The notes: generated from the letters alone by a model not told the origin. DNA of 6,645 nt from Heteroruminococcus sp964370005 (GCA_964370005.1 CAYJGR010000084.1:1-6645), one strand, 5' to 3'; positions 1-6,128 are shown, numbered from the stretch's first letter. Numbers and translations: made by a program.

Positions 1-10
1 TATTATGTAC

Positions 11-40
11 TTGATATAAAGTCGCTTATTATAATATATT
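11..40 (+). promoter_or_regulatory. candidate sigma-A-type promoter of the pilin gene
   Basis: TTGATA (11-16) and TATATT (35-40) are separated by 18 nt, which fits a housekeeping promoter and would start transcription near position 47, about 20 nt before the chosen ATG. A perfect TATAAT also lies at 30-35, but no acceptable -35 box stands 16-18 nt upstream of it (the hexamer there is GTACTT). The whole stretch is AT-rich, so chance matches are easy. The assignment is inference from box matches only. Confidence 0.4.
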
Positions 41-57
41 TTGTGCTTGCACAGAAT

Positions 58-62
58 GGAGA
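58..62 (+). promoter_or_regulatory. ribosome binding site setting the pilin start
   Basis: GGAGA at 58-62 stands 5 nt before the ATG at 68. The alternative in-frame starts are less well served. TTG at 41 and ATG at 56 have no upstream purine-rich site, and ATG at 74 would be 11 nt away. This is why the start at 68 was chosen. Confidence 0.65.
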
Positions 63-67
63 TTATT

Positions 68-673
68 ATGCATATGCAAAAGATTTTGCTTCGTGGTCGA
101 AATAAGGGATTTACCTTAATTGAGCTTTTAATTGTAATTGCTATAATTGCTGTGTTGGCGGCGGTGGCGGTGCCCAGTTATTTGCGGTATGTTGAACGTT
201 CCCGCCAGTCAAACGATTTGCAGATTGCCAACCACATCATGACCGCCGCCACCGTGGCCATGGCTGATCCCCAAAACGGTGTGCCCCATAACACTTGGGT
301 TTTCTTTGTGTGGGAAACCGATGAGTTCGATGCGCTGGATATTTCGGGGCGTCTTTATATTGATGATACCTACAATGTGCGCAATCCAGGAGATCAGCAG
401 TTTGAGATTAACTTGCTACAGGATGTCGGCGGTAGGCTCTCGAGCAATATCGACGTGGGCGACTCCAACGAGTGGGGTGCCGGACGTGATCATATAAACA
501 TCGGTGTAGCCAAGTCGCAAGCCGCCAAAGATACCGATTTTAAGTTCTCGGTCAATTCCTCCACCGGCGAAATTCGTTTCCATACAGATAAATTCAGTGA
601 TGCCCACATTACCCCGGGCGTAGATGAATTTTCGTGGATAGATGAAATTGGCGTAAACCCCGATATTGTTTAA
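68..673 (+). CDS. type IV pilin-like prepilin (N-methylation motif protein)
   Basis: A 201-residue class III signal protein. A short positively charged leader (residues 1-14, with several K/R) ends in Gly14. It is followed by FTLIELLIVIAIIAVLAAV, the canonical prepilin peptidase site and hydrophobic N-terminal helix (about residues 15-39), with Glu19 as the conserved Glu5 of the mature protein. Cleavage between Gly14 and Phe15 and methylation of Phe15 are expected from the family. The remaining soluble domain is acidic, contains no cysteine (so no disulfide-bounded D-region), and resembles no specific subunit I can name. It could be a major pilin, a minor pilin or a pseudopilin of a secretion or competence system. 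No prepilin peptidase, ATPase or other pilus gene is visible, although the window is cut at the left. Base composition is AT-rich through the leader and helix and more GC-rich afterwards. It is the only plus-strand gene here and converges on thrC. Confidence 0.88.
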   Translation: MHMQKILLRGRNKGFTLIELLIVIAIIAVLAAVAVPSYLRYVERSRQSNDLQIANHIMTAATVAMADPQNGVPHNTWVFFVWETDEFDALDISGRLYIDDTYNVRNPGDQQFEINLLQDVGGRLSSNIDVGDSNEWGAGRDHINIGVAKSQAAKDTDFKFSVNSSTGEIRFHTDKFSDAHITPGVDEFSWIDEIGVNPDIV

Positions 674-682
674 TTATATAGT

Positions 683-731
683 ATAGAGAAGGTCAAGGAC
701 ACCACACACGGTTGTCCTTGACCTTCTCTGT
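683..731. terminator. long perfect hairpin between convergent genes, possible bidirectional terminator
   Basis: The arms 685-700 and 714-729 are exact reverse complements over 16 bp. A701-T713 adds a seventeenth pair, and CC (702-703) can pair with GG (710-711) past a one-base bulge, leaving a small loop. The hairpin lies 10 nt after the pilin stop codon and on the downstream side of thrC, which is where a shared terminator of convergent genes would sit. No clear run of T follows on either strand, so it is not a textbook rho-independent terminator. It may instead be a repeat arm or an RNA 3'-end stabiliser. Confidence 0.5.
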
Positions 732-933
732 TCTCTATGTTCTAATAGCCTTTTACAGCTCCTCCACCCTGATTTTTTGGTTAGGTGGTGGTGGGGGCGT
801 GGGCGTACTGTTGCCCGTGACCGCCGTTTGGTCGCGGGCTGATGTACGTACGCGAACCCGCCGCCGCATAAGCGGAAAAGCGGGGTGGACGCACCCAAAT
901 TGCGCCATTTCTCTTGATCTTAAATACAAATTT

Positions 934-946
934 GTCGCAAAGCGAC
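934..946. repeat. small hairpin GTCGC-AAA-GCGAC
   Basis: A perfect 5-bp stem with a 3-nt loop, lying 70 nt beyond the thrC stop codon (minus strand). On its own it is too short to be a strong terminator and is followed by no T-tract on either side. It sits immediately next to the heptad tandem at 961-981, and the two together look like one repeat unit. Confidence 0.5.
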
Positions 947-960
947 TCCATCGTTCTTCA

Positions 961-981
961 CTATTAGCTCTTAGTTCTTAG
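961..981. repeat. heptanucleotide tandem repeat (CTATTAG family)
   Basis: Three consecutive 7-nt units all end in TTAG: CTATTAG (961-967), CTCTTAG (968-974) and TTCTTAG (975-981). The same heptad occurs inverted at 742-748 (CTAATAG) and again, inverted and duplicated, at 5568-5581. The short array and imperfect units suggest an old, decaying microsatellite within a larger dispersed repeat. Confidence 0.55.
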
Positions 982-1015
982 TTGCCCCTTCTCTCCTCCG
1001 GCAATCTGTCCTCTC

Positions 1016-2506
1016 TTACAGCTCTGCCTTAACAGCCTTTAACATATCCTGCTTATCGCAAACCTGTGTAAAGCGCACCGCCTTGTCACGCAGGCCGGCC
1101 AGTGGTGTGGGCATAGGCATTCTTGTCAGGGTCTCTATGGTCTGGGCCTGAGCAAATTCGTCGGTTATCTCGGTGGCTTTTTGGGGCGACAGAGCACCGA
1201 GCACACTCCCCGAAAACTTGTAAGGACTGGCCGTCGAGGCTATGAGCATTTTGCGCTTATCACCTGTGCGGGCGGTGTAGTCCTCGGCCACCTTGACCGC
1301 CACAGCCGTGTGGGTATCGCACAGGTAGGAATGCTTATCAAACACATTTGCTATGGTCGCATCCACCTCATCATCGTCACAAAATCCCGCCTCAAACAAC
1401 TCTTTTATCTTGCCAAACAACGCGGCCGATACCTCGTAACACCCCTGCGCCGACAATTGCTCCATCAAGCCCTTTACCAGGGCCTCATCGCCCGAAAGTA
1501 TCCATAAAAGACGCTCCAAATTGCTGGAAATTAGTATATCCATCGAGGGGGAGGTTGTGGCATAAAATGTGCGGTTGCGGTCATATGTGCCGGTGGTGAG
1601 AAAATCGGTGAGCACATTGTTTTTATTCGAGGCACAAATGAGCTTGCCTATGGGTAGTCCCATCTCACGAGCATAATAGGCCGCCAATATATTGCCAAAA
1701 TTACCCGTGGGGACAGTGACATTTATCTCCTCGCCCATAGCAATTTCACCCGATTTTACCATGTCACAGTAAGCGCTGACATAATAGACCACCTGCGGCA
1801 CGAGACGACCCCAGTTTATCGAATTGGCACTCGAGAGCATCTTGCCATTTTGTGCAAACTCTGCCTCGGTCTTTTTGTCGGTGAATATAGCCTTTACTCC
1901 GCTTTGGGCATCGTCAAAATTCCCACGTATGCCACACACCCAGACATTTTTGCCCTCTTGGGTACACATCTGGCGCTTTTGCATGGGGCTTACACCCTCC
2001 TCGGGGTAAAACACCATCATCCTTGTGCCCTCAACATCACAAAAGCCCTCGAGTGCCGCCTTGCCGGTGTCGCCCGAGGTGGCCACCAATATCACTATCT
2101 CACGCTTTTCCTCCAGCTTTTTAGCCGAGGTCACCATGAGTCTGGGTAGTAGTTGCAGTGCCATATCCTTAAATGCACATGTGGGACCATGCCACAATTC
2201 AAGCAAATAATTCCCCTGCGAAACCTTGGCTATGGGTGCGATATCCGGATGGTCAAAACGCTCGGGTGCATAAGCCTGTCCCACACAGTCTTTAATCTCC
2301 TGTGCTGTAAAATCAGTCAAAAACCTTGCCAATATATCACAGGCTCGTCCCACATAATCCATATCACAAAGCGCTGTAAGCTCGCTTGTTGAAAATTTGG
2401 GCAGGTCGGTGGGCACAAAAAGTCCCCCCTCGGTCGAAATGCCCTTTAGTATGGCCTCGGCCGAATTGATGCTGACATTTTTATCCCTTGTGCTGCAATA
2501 TTTCAT
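1016..2506 (-). CDS. thrC: threonine synthase
   Basis: PLP-dependent enzyme converting O-phosphohomoserine and water to L-threonine and phosphate, the last step of threonine synthesis in the cytoplasm. The 496 residues match the longer threonine synthase class (bacterial/fungal type, about 430-500 aa). The conserved N-terminus MKYCSTRD, with SAEAILKGISTEGGLFVP following, fixes the start. Lys113 in HGPTCAFKDMALQ is the expected Schiff-base lysine. SGDTGKAA (144-151) and VPTGNFGN (265-272) are the cofactor and phosphate-binding loops, and TSPSMDILISSNLERLL (318-334) is a further family signature. A GGAGGGG site sits 6 nt before the ATG. The first 26 nt of the gene overlap the end of the upstream dipeptidase gene in another frame, so its RBS lies inside that gene and translation is probably coupled. 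No T-box or other leader is seen, and no thrB or hom is in the window. Confidence 0.96.
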   Translation of the reverse strand: MKYCSTRDKNVSINSAEAILKGISTEGGLFVPTDLPKFSTSELTALCDMDYVGRACDILARFLTDFTAQEIKDCVGQAYAPERFDHPDIAPIAKVSQGNYLLELWHGPTCAFKDMALQLLPRLMVTSAKKLEEKREIVILVATSGDTGKAALEGFCDVEGTRMMVFYPEEGVSPMQKRQMCTQEGKNVWVCGIRGNFDDAQSGVKAIFTDKKTEAEFAQNGKMLSSANSINWGRLVPQVVYYVSAYCDMVKSGEIAMGEEINVTVPTGNFGNILAAYYAREMGLPIGKLICASNKNNVLTDFLTTGTYDRNRTFYATTSPSMDILISSNLERLLWILSGDEALVKGLMEQLSAQGCYEVSAALFGKIKELFEAGFCDDDEVDATIANVFDKHSYLCDTHTAVAVKVAEDYTARTGDKRKMLIASTASPYKFSGSVLGALSPQKATEITDEFAQAQTIETLTRMPMPTPLAGLRDKAVRFTQVCDKQDMLKAVKAEL

Positions 2507-3443
2507 TGTCTACCCCTCCGTGTGCGCTGTTTTTATAACGCCTGAAAAAATCCTCGGCGTTTTTATGGCAGATTTTCTCGGCCAATGTGTAGTCCAGTCC
2601 CGATTTTACCATAGTTTGTACTGCTTTTTCAAGCTTTTCACTCCTGTTGATATAAAAAGCAAGCTCTGCACCGTCATAATCCGACCCGAGTGCTATATGA
2701 TTTTCCCCTCCCAAGGCCACAAAATGGTTTATATGTGCCATGAGAGTTTTTGGCATATGCACCGTCTCTCCCCTACCTAAAAACTCTATGTAAAAATTAA
2801 GCCCCACAATCCCCCCTGCCTCCACGATGGCTAAAAACTGCCTGTCGGTGAGGTTGCGGGGGTGGTCATGTATCGTGCGGGAATTTGAATGGCTGGCCAA
2901 AAATGGCCGTTTTGCCAGCTCCGCCACCTCCCAAAAACCCTTATCTCCGAGGTGAGAAATATCTATTATAATATTGTTTTGCTCTAAAATCGGTACGGCA
3001 CGCCGTCCAAAGTCTGTAAGGCCTATATCCTCAAGACAACCTCCACCCAGTTCGTTTTTGCCGTTCCAAGTCAGAGTGAGCATACGCACCCCACGGCGGG
3101 CAAGTAGCGGTATTCGCTCCTCTTTGCCCCTTAGCACCGAACCACCCTCCACTGTGAGAAAAAGCTCTATTTTATCGCCCGATATCTCGGACGACAGGTC
3201 ATCTACCACCCGAACCAAACCCCCATGACGCACAAGCTCCCGCCGCCAAAACCTACACACCATATCAAAATAAACATCCGCCCAGACCCCCCGCAGGAAG
3301 TCGGGCATAAATACAGCCATGGCCTGTCGCCATTCCCCCCGCCCCATGCGGTCGAGTGACAGCTGTGTGCGGGAGTTGCGTAGTGACAGATGGCGTTTAT
3401 GGCATTCGGTCAGGGTATCACAGTGAAGATCAAAAATTTTCAT
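2481..3443 (-). CDS. membrane-dipeptidase-type zinc peptidase (family M19)
   Basis: A 320-residue protein of the renal/microsomal dipeptidase family: metal-dependent TIM-barrel enzymes that hydrolyse dipeptides, often with broad specificity including D-residues at the C-terminal position. All binuclear zinc ligands can be placed: His7 and Asp9 in FDLHCDT, bridging Glu99 in TVEGG, His164 in IDISHLGDKGFW, His185 in ASHSNSR, and Asp255 in LGSDYDG. The His164-His185 spacing of 21 residues equals that of the mammalian enzyme, which supports an active protein. There is no signal peptide or membrane anchor, so it is probably cytoplasmic, unlike the eukaryotic GPI-anchored form. The RBS is weak (GGAAAGAAG upstream of the ATG). 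It overlaps thrC by 26 nt downstream. Upstream it is separated from yraN by a repeat-rich spacer in which I find no convincing promoter. The physiological substrate is unknown; peptide scavenging or cell-wall peptide recycling are both possible. Confidence 0.92.
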   Translation of the reverse strand: MKIFDLHCDTLTECHKRHLSLRNSRTQLSLDRMGRGEWRQAMAVFMPDFLRGVWADVYFDMVCRFWRRELVRHGGLVRVVDDLSSEISGDKIELFLTVEGGSVLRGKEERIPLLARRGVRMLTLTWNGKNELGGGCLEDIGLTDFGRRAVPILEQNNIIIDISHLGDKGFWEVAELAKRPFLASHSNSRTIHDHPRNLTDRQFLAIVEAGGIVGLNFYIEFLGRGETVHMPKTLMAHINHFVALGGENHIALGSDYDGAELAFYINRSEKLEKAVQTMVKSGLDYTLAEKICHKNAEDFFRRYKNSAHGGVDNEILQHKG

Positions 3444-3482
3444 ATGTCACTTCTTTCCATAGCATACTGCATAGGCACTGCT

Positions 3483-3660
3483 GTTGCTGCAACGTCGGAG
3501 CGACGAGGGCGTCGCCCCCTACAATGTGTGGTGCGGGGTTTGGCGTTTTGTTTATGCCAATTTTTCCTGCGTCGCCTCCCCCAAGGGGGAGGGAGCACAC
3601 GTCCTTTGTGTGCGGGAGGGGGGCAGGGTCAGTGCGACCCCGCACAATATATATCCGAGG
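3483..3660. repeat. mosaic of short palindromes in the yraN/dipeptidase spacer
   Basis: Consecutive inverted repeats fill this stretch: GTTGC-T-GCAAC (3483-3493), CGACG-AGGG-CGTCG (3501-3514), TTGGC/GCCAA (3540-3544, 3556-3560), CCTCCCCC-AA-GGGGGAGG (3575-3592), GCACAC/GTGTGC (3595-3600, 3608-3613) and GGGTC-AGTGC-GACCC (3626-3640). A 9-bp inverted pair, GTGCGGGGT (3531-3539) and ACCCCGCAC (3637-3645), encloses most of it. The reverse-strand phrase around 3500-3520 (TGTAGGGGGCGACGCCC, GTCGCTCCG) resembles dispersed intergenic repeats I associate with gut Clostridia, which is recollection only. The right end runs into the 3' end of yraN. The hairpins could terminate or stabilise the yraN transcript. 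Confidence 0.6.
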
Positions 3661-4024
3661 TATCAAACGCCCCCGCCATGTGTTCCCACTCCCATGTGTC
3701 GGGTGTGTCGCCATCAATTATGATTAAAAATAAATCAAATCGGGGTTGAAACTCCTCTAAATGCGGATTGCGGTATAAATAATTATATGCGGCGGTTATT
3801 ATTCTTTTTCGCTTTTTTGGTGTGATGGTTTCCACCGGCAATACCATACCATCTCGTTTGCAGGCACGCACCTCAACAAAGGCAAGTACGTCATCCTTGG
3901 TCGCCACAAAATCAAGCTCCCCACCCTTACAGCAGTAGTTTTGCTCAATAATCACCCATCCTCTATCGGCAAACACAGTGCGTGCAAGTTCCTCGCCCAT
4001 GCGCCCATGCTCGTGCCGAATCAT
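3629..4024 (-). CDS. yraN: YraN/UPF0102 family endonuclease-like protein
   Basis: A 131-residue protein of the UPF0102 (YraN) family, which has a restriction-endonuclease-like fold but no firmly established function. The family core is visible: HGRMGEELA near the N-terminus (residues 6-14), then GGELDFVA (34-41) and VLAFVEVR (46-53). These give the PD-(D/E)xK-like set Glu36, Asp38, Glu51, with Arg53 where many members have Lys. The PKKRKRIITAAYNYL helix (69-83) and RFDLFLI strand (95-101) follow in the usual order. The ATG overlaps the rnhB stop as ATGA, with GGAGGT 5 nt upstream, so translation is coupled to rnhB; this pairing is common in bacteria. The last residues, about from DIYCAGSH, look unlike the family, and the stop codon lies inside the GGGTC/GACCC hairpin of the adjacent repeat, which suggests the tail was supplied by inserted repeat DNA. 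Confidence 0.9.
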   Translation of the reverse strand: MIRHEHGRMGEELARTVFADRGWVIIEQNYCCKGGELDFVATKDDVLAFVEVRACKRDGMVLPVETITPKKRKRIITAAYNYLYRNPHLEEFQPRFDLFLIIIDGDTPDTWEWEHMAGAFDTSDIYCAGSH

Positions 4025-4659
4025 ACCCCACCTCCGAGTATCTTGCCCAAAAAGCTCATTCTGTGGGCGGGGCAGGGGCCATGCTCTAATATGCTCTGTC
4101 TGTGAACCTTTGTGCCGTAGCCTTTATGTACCGCAAAACCATACTGCGGGTACTGCTCATGTAGTTGTAGCATATAGCGATCACGGCTTACTTTTGCTAT
4201 AACTGAGGCCGCCGCTATGCAGGCCGACAGACCATCCCCACCCACAAGGGTTTGTAGTTTCGCCTGTATGGGTGGTGGGCGGTTGCCATCCACCAACACC
4301 AAATCGGGCTTTGCGGGCAGTTTTGCGCACAGCTCCTCATATGCTCTGCCCATGGCCAAAAACGTCGCCCCAAGTATGTTGTGCTGTTCTATCTCCTCGA
4401 CCGAGGCATACCCCACCCCAAAATGTGCATGTGCGGTCAGCTCCTCAAACAGCACTTCCCTTTTTTTCTCGCTGAGTTTTTTTGAATCGGTGAGATACGG
4501 GTGAGAAAAATCGGACGGTAGCACCACAGCCCCCGCACATACGGGACCCGCAAGCGGTCCTCTGCCCGCCTCATCGATGCCACAAAGCAACAAAGCCGTG
4601 CCATGGCACAGCTCTCTGTCGTGCTCAAAAAGCGATGTATTGCTTTTTTGTTTACTCAC
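4021..4659 (-). CDS. rnhB: ribonuclease HII
   Basis: Cytoplasmic endonuclease that cleaves the RNA strand of RNA/DNA hybrids and nicks 5' of single ribonucleotides embedded in DNA, using Mg2+ or Mn2+. The 212 residues fit the type II family. The catalytic acids are all identifiable: Asp29 and Glu30 in GIDEAGRG (27-34), Asp124 in LVDGN, and Asp160 in VIAKVSRDRYM. DSKKL (58-62), AAASVIAKVSRD (149-160) and HKGYGT (178-183) are family signatures. The start codon is GTG, overlapping the rbgA stop as GTGA, with GGAGG at 4667-4671 located 7 nt upstream, so this start is well supported. The N-terminal 20 residues precede the conserved fold and are variable in the family. Its 3' end overlaps yraN by 4 nt. 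The order rbgA-rnhB is typical of Bacillota. Confidence 0.97.
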   Translation of the reverse strand: MSKQKSNTSLFEHDRELCHGTALLLCGIDEAGRGPLAGPVCAGAVVLPSDFSHPYLTDSKKLSEKKREVLFEELTAHAHFGVGYASVEEIEQHNILGATFLAMGRAYEELCAKLPAKPDLVLVDGNRPPPIQAKLQTLVGGDGLSACIAAASVIAKVSRDRYMLQLHEQYPQYGFAVHKGYGTKVHRQSILEHGPCPAHRMSFLGKILGGGV

Positions 4660-5543
4660 TTTGATTCCTCCACAGGTTTGGGAACGTCGGGTAGTTCGAG
4701 GGTGATGCGGCCTATAACCCCGCCACGGAACTCATCCATAATCATTATGGCGGCACGGTGGGTGTCAATCTCCCCGCCGGCTATGAGCATCCCCCGCCGT
4801 CTGCCCACGGCACACAACAGGTCGTAGCTGTCCCCCTGCAAATCCTCGGGTTGTAGCTTATAGCGGGCATTTAGAAGTGGCAATGAAGTATGGCGCAACA
4901 CCTCCAAAAGGCGTACCGCCAGATATTCCACATCCAAAATATCATCCTTGACCGCCCCTGTGAAGGCCAACCGCTCCCCCACTGCCTTATCCTCAAACTT
5001 AGGCCAGAGTACCCCCGGCATGTCAAGGAGCTCTATGCCTTTATCCAGAGTTACCCACTGTTTACCACGAGTTACACCGGGGCGATCCTCCACCTTGGCA
5101 CGACGACTGCCGGCCAGACGGTTTATAAGCGACGATTTACCCACATTGGGTATCCCCACAATCATGATACGGATAGGGCGTCCCACCATACCTTTACCCT
5201 GCCAACGTGCAATTTTATCCTTTATTGCCTCCCGCACAATGGGAAAAAAGGCATTAAGCCCCTTGCCACTGCGGCAATCTGTAGCGATGGCCGGTATGCC
5301 CTGCCCTGCGTAATGGGCTATCCAGCGGCGGGTGGCGGCCTCGGAGGCGGCATCACATTTATTGAGCAAAATGACCCTTGGTTTGCCATGGGTAAGCTTG
5401 TCCATCTCGGGGTTACGACTGCTCATAGGTATGCGGGCATCGCACAATTCGACCACCACATCGACAAGTTTTAGATTGGCCTGCATAAGCCGCCTGGTTT
5501 TGGCCATATGCCCGGGAAACCATTGCACCGATATTTCCTGCAT
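4656..5543 (-). CDS. rbgA: ribosome biogenesis GTPase A (YlqF/RbgA)
   Basis: A circularly permuted GTPase needed for late maturation of the 50S ribosomal subunit in Bacillota. The motif order shows the permutation: NKCD (G4, residues 61-64), the S-containing G5 region CRSG (90-93), then GIPNVGKS (G1, 130-137), PGVT (G2, 155-158) and DMPG (G3, 174-177). WFPGHMAKTRR (8-18) is the N-terminal signature, and His12 corresponds to the histidine reported as catalytic in the Bacillus protein. The C-terminal part (about 200-295) is the helical RNA-binding domain. Length 295 matches the family. AGGAGGT stands 7 nt before the ATG. It follows lepB by a 42-nt gap that contains a heptad repeat, and ends in a GTGA overlap with rnhB. 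Its presence close to rplS fits a shared role in building the large subunit. Confidence 0.97.
   Translation of the reverse strand: MQEISVQWFPGHMAKTRRLMQANLKLVDVVVELCDARIPMSSRNPEMDKLTHGKPRVILLNKCDAASEAATRRWIAHYAGQGIPAIATDCRSGKGLNAFFPIVREAIKDKIARWQGKGMVGRPIRIMIVGIPNVGKSSLINRLAGSRRAKVEDRPGVTRGKQWVTLDKGIELLDMPGVLWPKFEDKAVGERLAFTGAVKDDILDVEYLAVRLLEVLRHTSLPLLNARYKLQPEDLQGDSYDLLCAVGRRRGMLIAGGEIDTHRAAIMIMDEFRGGVIGRITLELPDVPKPVEESK
4667..4671 (-). promoter_or_regulatory. ribosome binding site for the GTG start of rnhB
   Basis: GGAGG on the minus strand, 7 nt upstream of the GTG at 4657-4659, inside the end of rbgA. It decides in favour of the non-ATG start, which also creates the 4-nt GTGA overlap with rbgA. 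Confidence 0.75.
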
Positions 5544-5565
5544 GGGGTGTACCTCCTAAAAATAT

Positions 5566-5583
5566 GACTAATGGCTAATAGTC
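5566..5583. repeat. heptad tandem / inverted repeat between lepB and rbgA
   Basis: Two adjacent 7-nt units, CTAATGG (5568-5574) and CTAATAG (5575-5581), are bounded by GACTA (5566-5570) and TAGTC (5579-5583), which are inverted repeats of each other. The unit CTAATAG is the reverse complement of CTATTAG at 961-967, so the same microsatellite family occurs both at the thrC end and here within the operon. It sits just upstream of the rbgA RBS but does not overlap it. Confidence 0.5.
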
Positions 5584-5585
5584 TT

Positions 5586-6128
5586 TCACTCCACCGTCCC
5601 AAAGCTCTCTACGGGGAAAAAGCGCAAATATGTCTTGCCCTGTACAAGGCGGGTGTCCACCATGCCCACATCGGCAAAACGGCTATCCTTGGAATAATTG
5701 CGATTATCACCCATCACAAATATATGACCCTCGGGCACTGTGGCGGGTAGCTCGGTATCGCCTTGCACATGGGTGAGCTCGGCGATGTAAGGTTCTTCTT
5801 GCATGATGCCGTCCACAAACACCGCACCTGTGCCAAAATCGATATCTATGGTCTGACCCTCGGTGGCAATCACTCTCTTGATATAGTTCTCACTGCTGCT
5901 GGGTACGGTAAAAACTACCACATCCCCCGACTGTAGGGGTGCGCCTATATTTGATATAAGCAGGCGGTCAAGGTGCGTGTATGTGGGGTTCATCGAATCG
6001 CCCGACACCACTGCCGTGCGGGCTGCAAATGTAAATATGAGTACAATGGCCACCACCGCCCATATGATGGTCTCGACCCAGTCCATCACCTCATGTTTTA
6101 ATGAAAACACCTTTTCTTTCTTTTCCAT
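5586..6128 (-). CDS. lepB: signal peptidase I
   Basis: Membrane-bound serine protease (family S26) that removes signal peptides from proteins exported by the Sec and Tat systems. The 180 residues match the short single-anchor Gram-positive type. A basic cytoplasmic N-terminus is followed by one membrane segment (about residues 18-36) and an extracytoplasmic catalytic domain. Ser45 in SGDSMNPT is the nucleophile and Lys84 in YIKRVIA the general base. GHIFVMGDNRNYSKDSR (134-150) is the family's box with GDNR and SKDSR. GAGGT lies 8 nt before the ATG. lepB follows rplS but is separated from it by a strong terminator, and precedes rbgA by 42 nt; the rplS-lepB-rbgA order is frequent in Clostridia. 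It would not process the pilin at the left end, which needs a prepilin peptidase. Confidence 0.96.
   Translation of the reverse strand: MEKKEKVFSLKHEVMDWVETIIWAVVAIVLIFTFAARTAVVSGDSMNPTYTHLDRLLISNIGAPLQSGDVVVFTVPSSSENYIKRVIATEGQTIDIDFGTGAVFVDGIMQEEPYIAELTHVQGDTELPATVPEGHIFVMGDNRNYSKDSRFADVGMVDTRLVQGKTYLRFFPVESFGTVE

Larger units (their letters stand above)
732..1015. repeat. gene-free intergenic region with repeat-like palindromic sequence
   Basis: The 342-nt gap between the pilin and thrC stops holds no convincing gene. Beyond the hairpin at 683-731 it contains several short inverted repeats: GGGC/GCCC (801-804, 813-816), GCGGG/CCCGC (834-838, 857-861) enclosing the palindrome GTACGTAC (844-851), and GTCGC-AAA-GCGAC (934-946). 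A TTAG heptad tandem follows at 961-981. G and C tracts here differ sharply from the AT-rich ends of the gap. From general familiarity, the 834-890 stretch and the 930-984 stretch resemble dispersed intergenic repeats of Clostridia genomes; that resemblance is recollection, not a search. The open frames crossing it look like translated repeat. Confidence 0.5.

Noticed and set aside
674..898. 74-codon minus-strand open frame in the same gap
   Set aside because: It ends within the hairpin beside the pilin stop and covers palindromic repeat DNA. The product (arginine-rich, MGASTPLFRLCGG-like start) looks like a spurious repeat translation, and no RBS is present.
712..981. 89-codon plus-strand open frame in the pilin-thrC gap
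   Set aside because: No RBS, low-complexity glycine run, no recognisable domain, and it spans the palindromes and heptad tandem; it is translated repeat.
961..981. CRISPR-like array
   Set aside because: Units are 7 nt and contiguous with no spacers, and no cas gene is present.
3430..3717. 95-codon minus-strand open frame across the yraN end and dipeptidase start
   Set aside because: It overlaps two well-supported genes on the same strand and consists mostly of palindromic repeat sequence.
4890..5474. 194-codon plus-strand open frame antisense to rbgA
   Set aside because: It lies entirely opposite a confidently identified GTPase gene, has no RBS and no family motif; its length reflects the codon pattern of rbgA.
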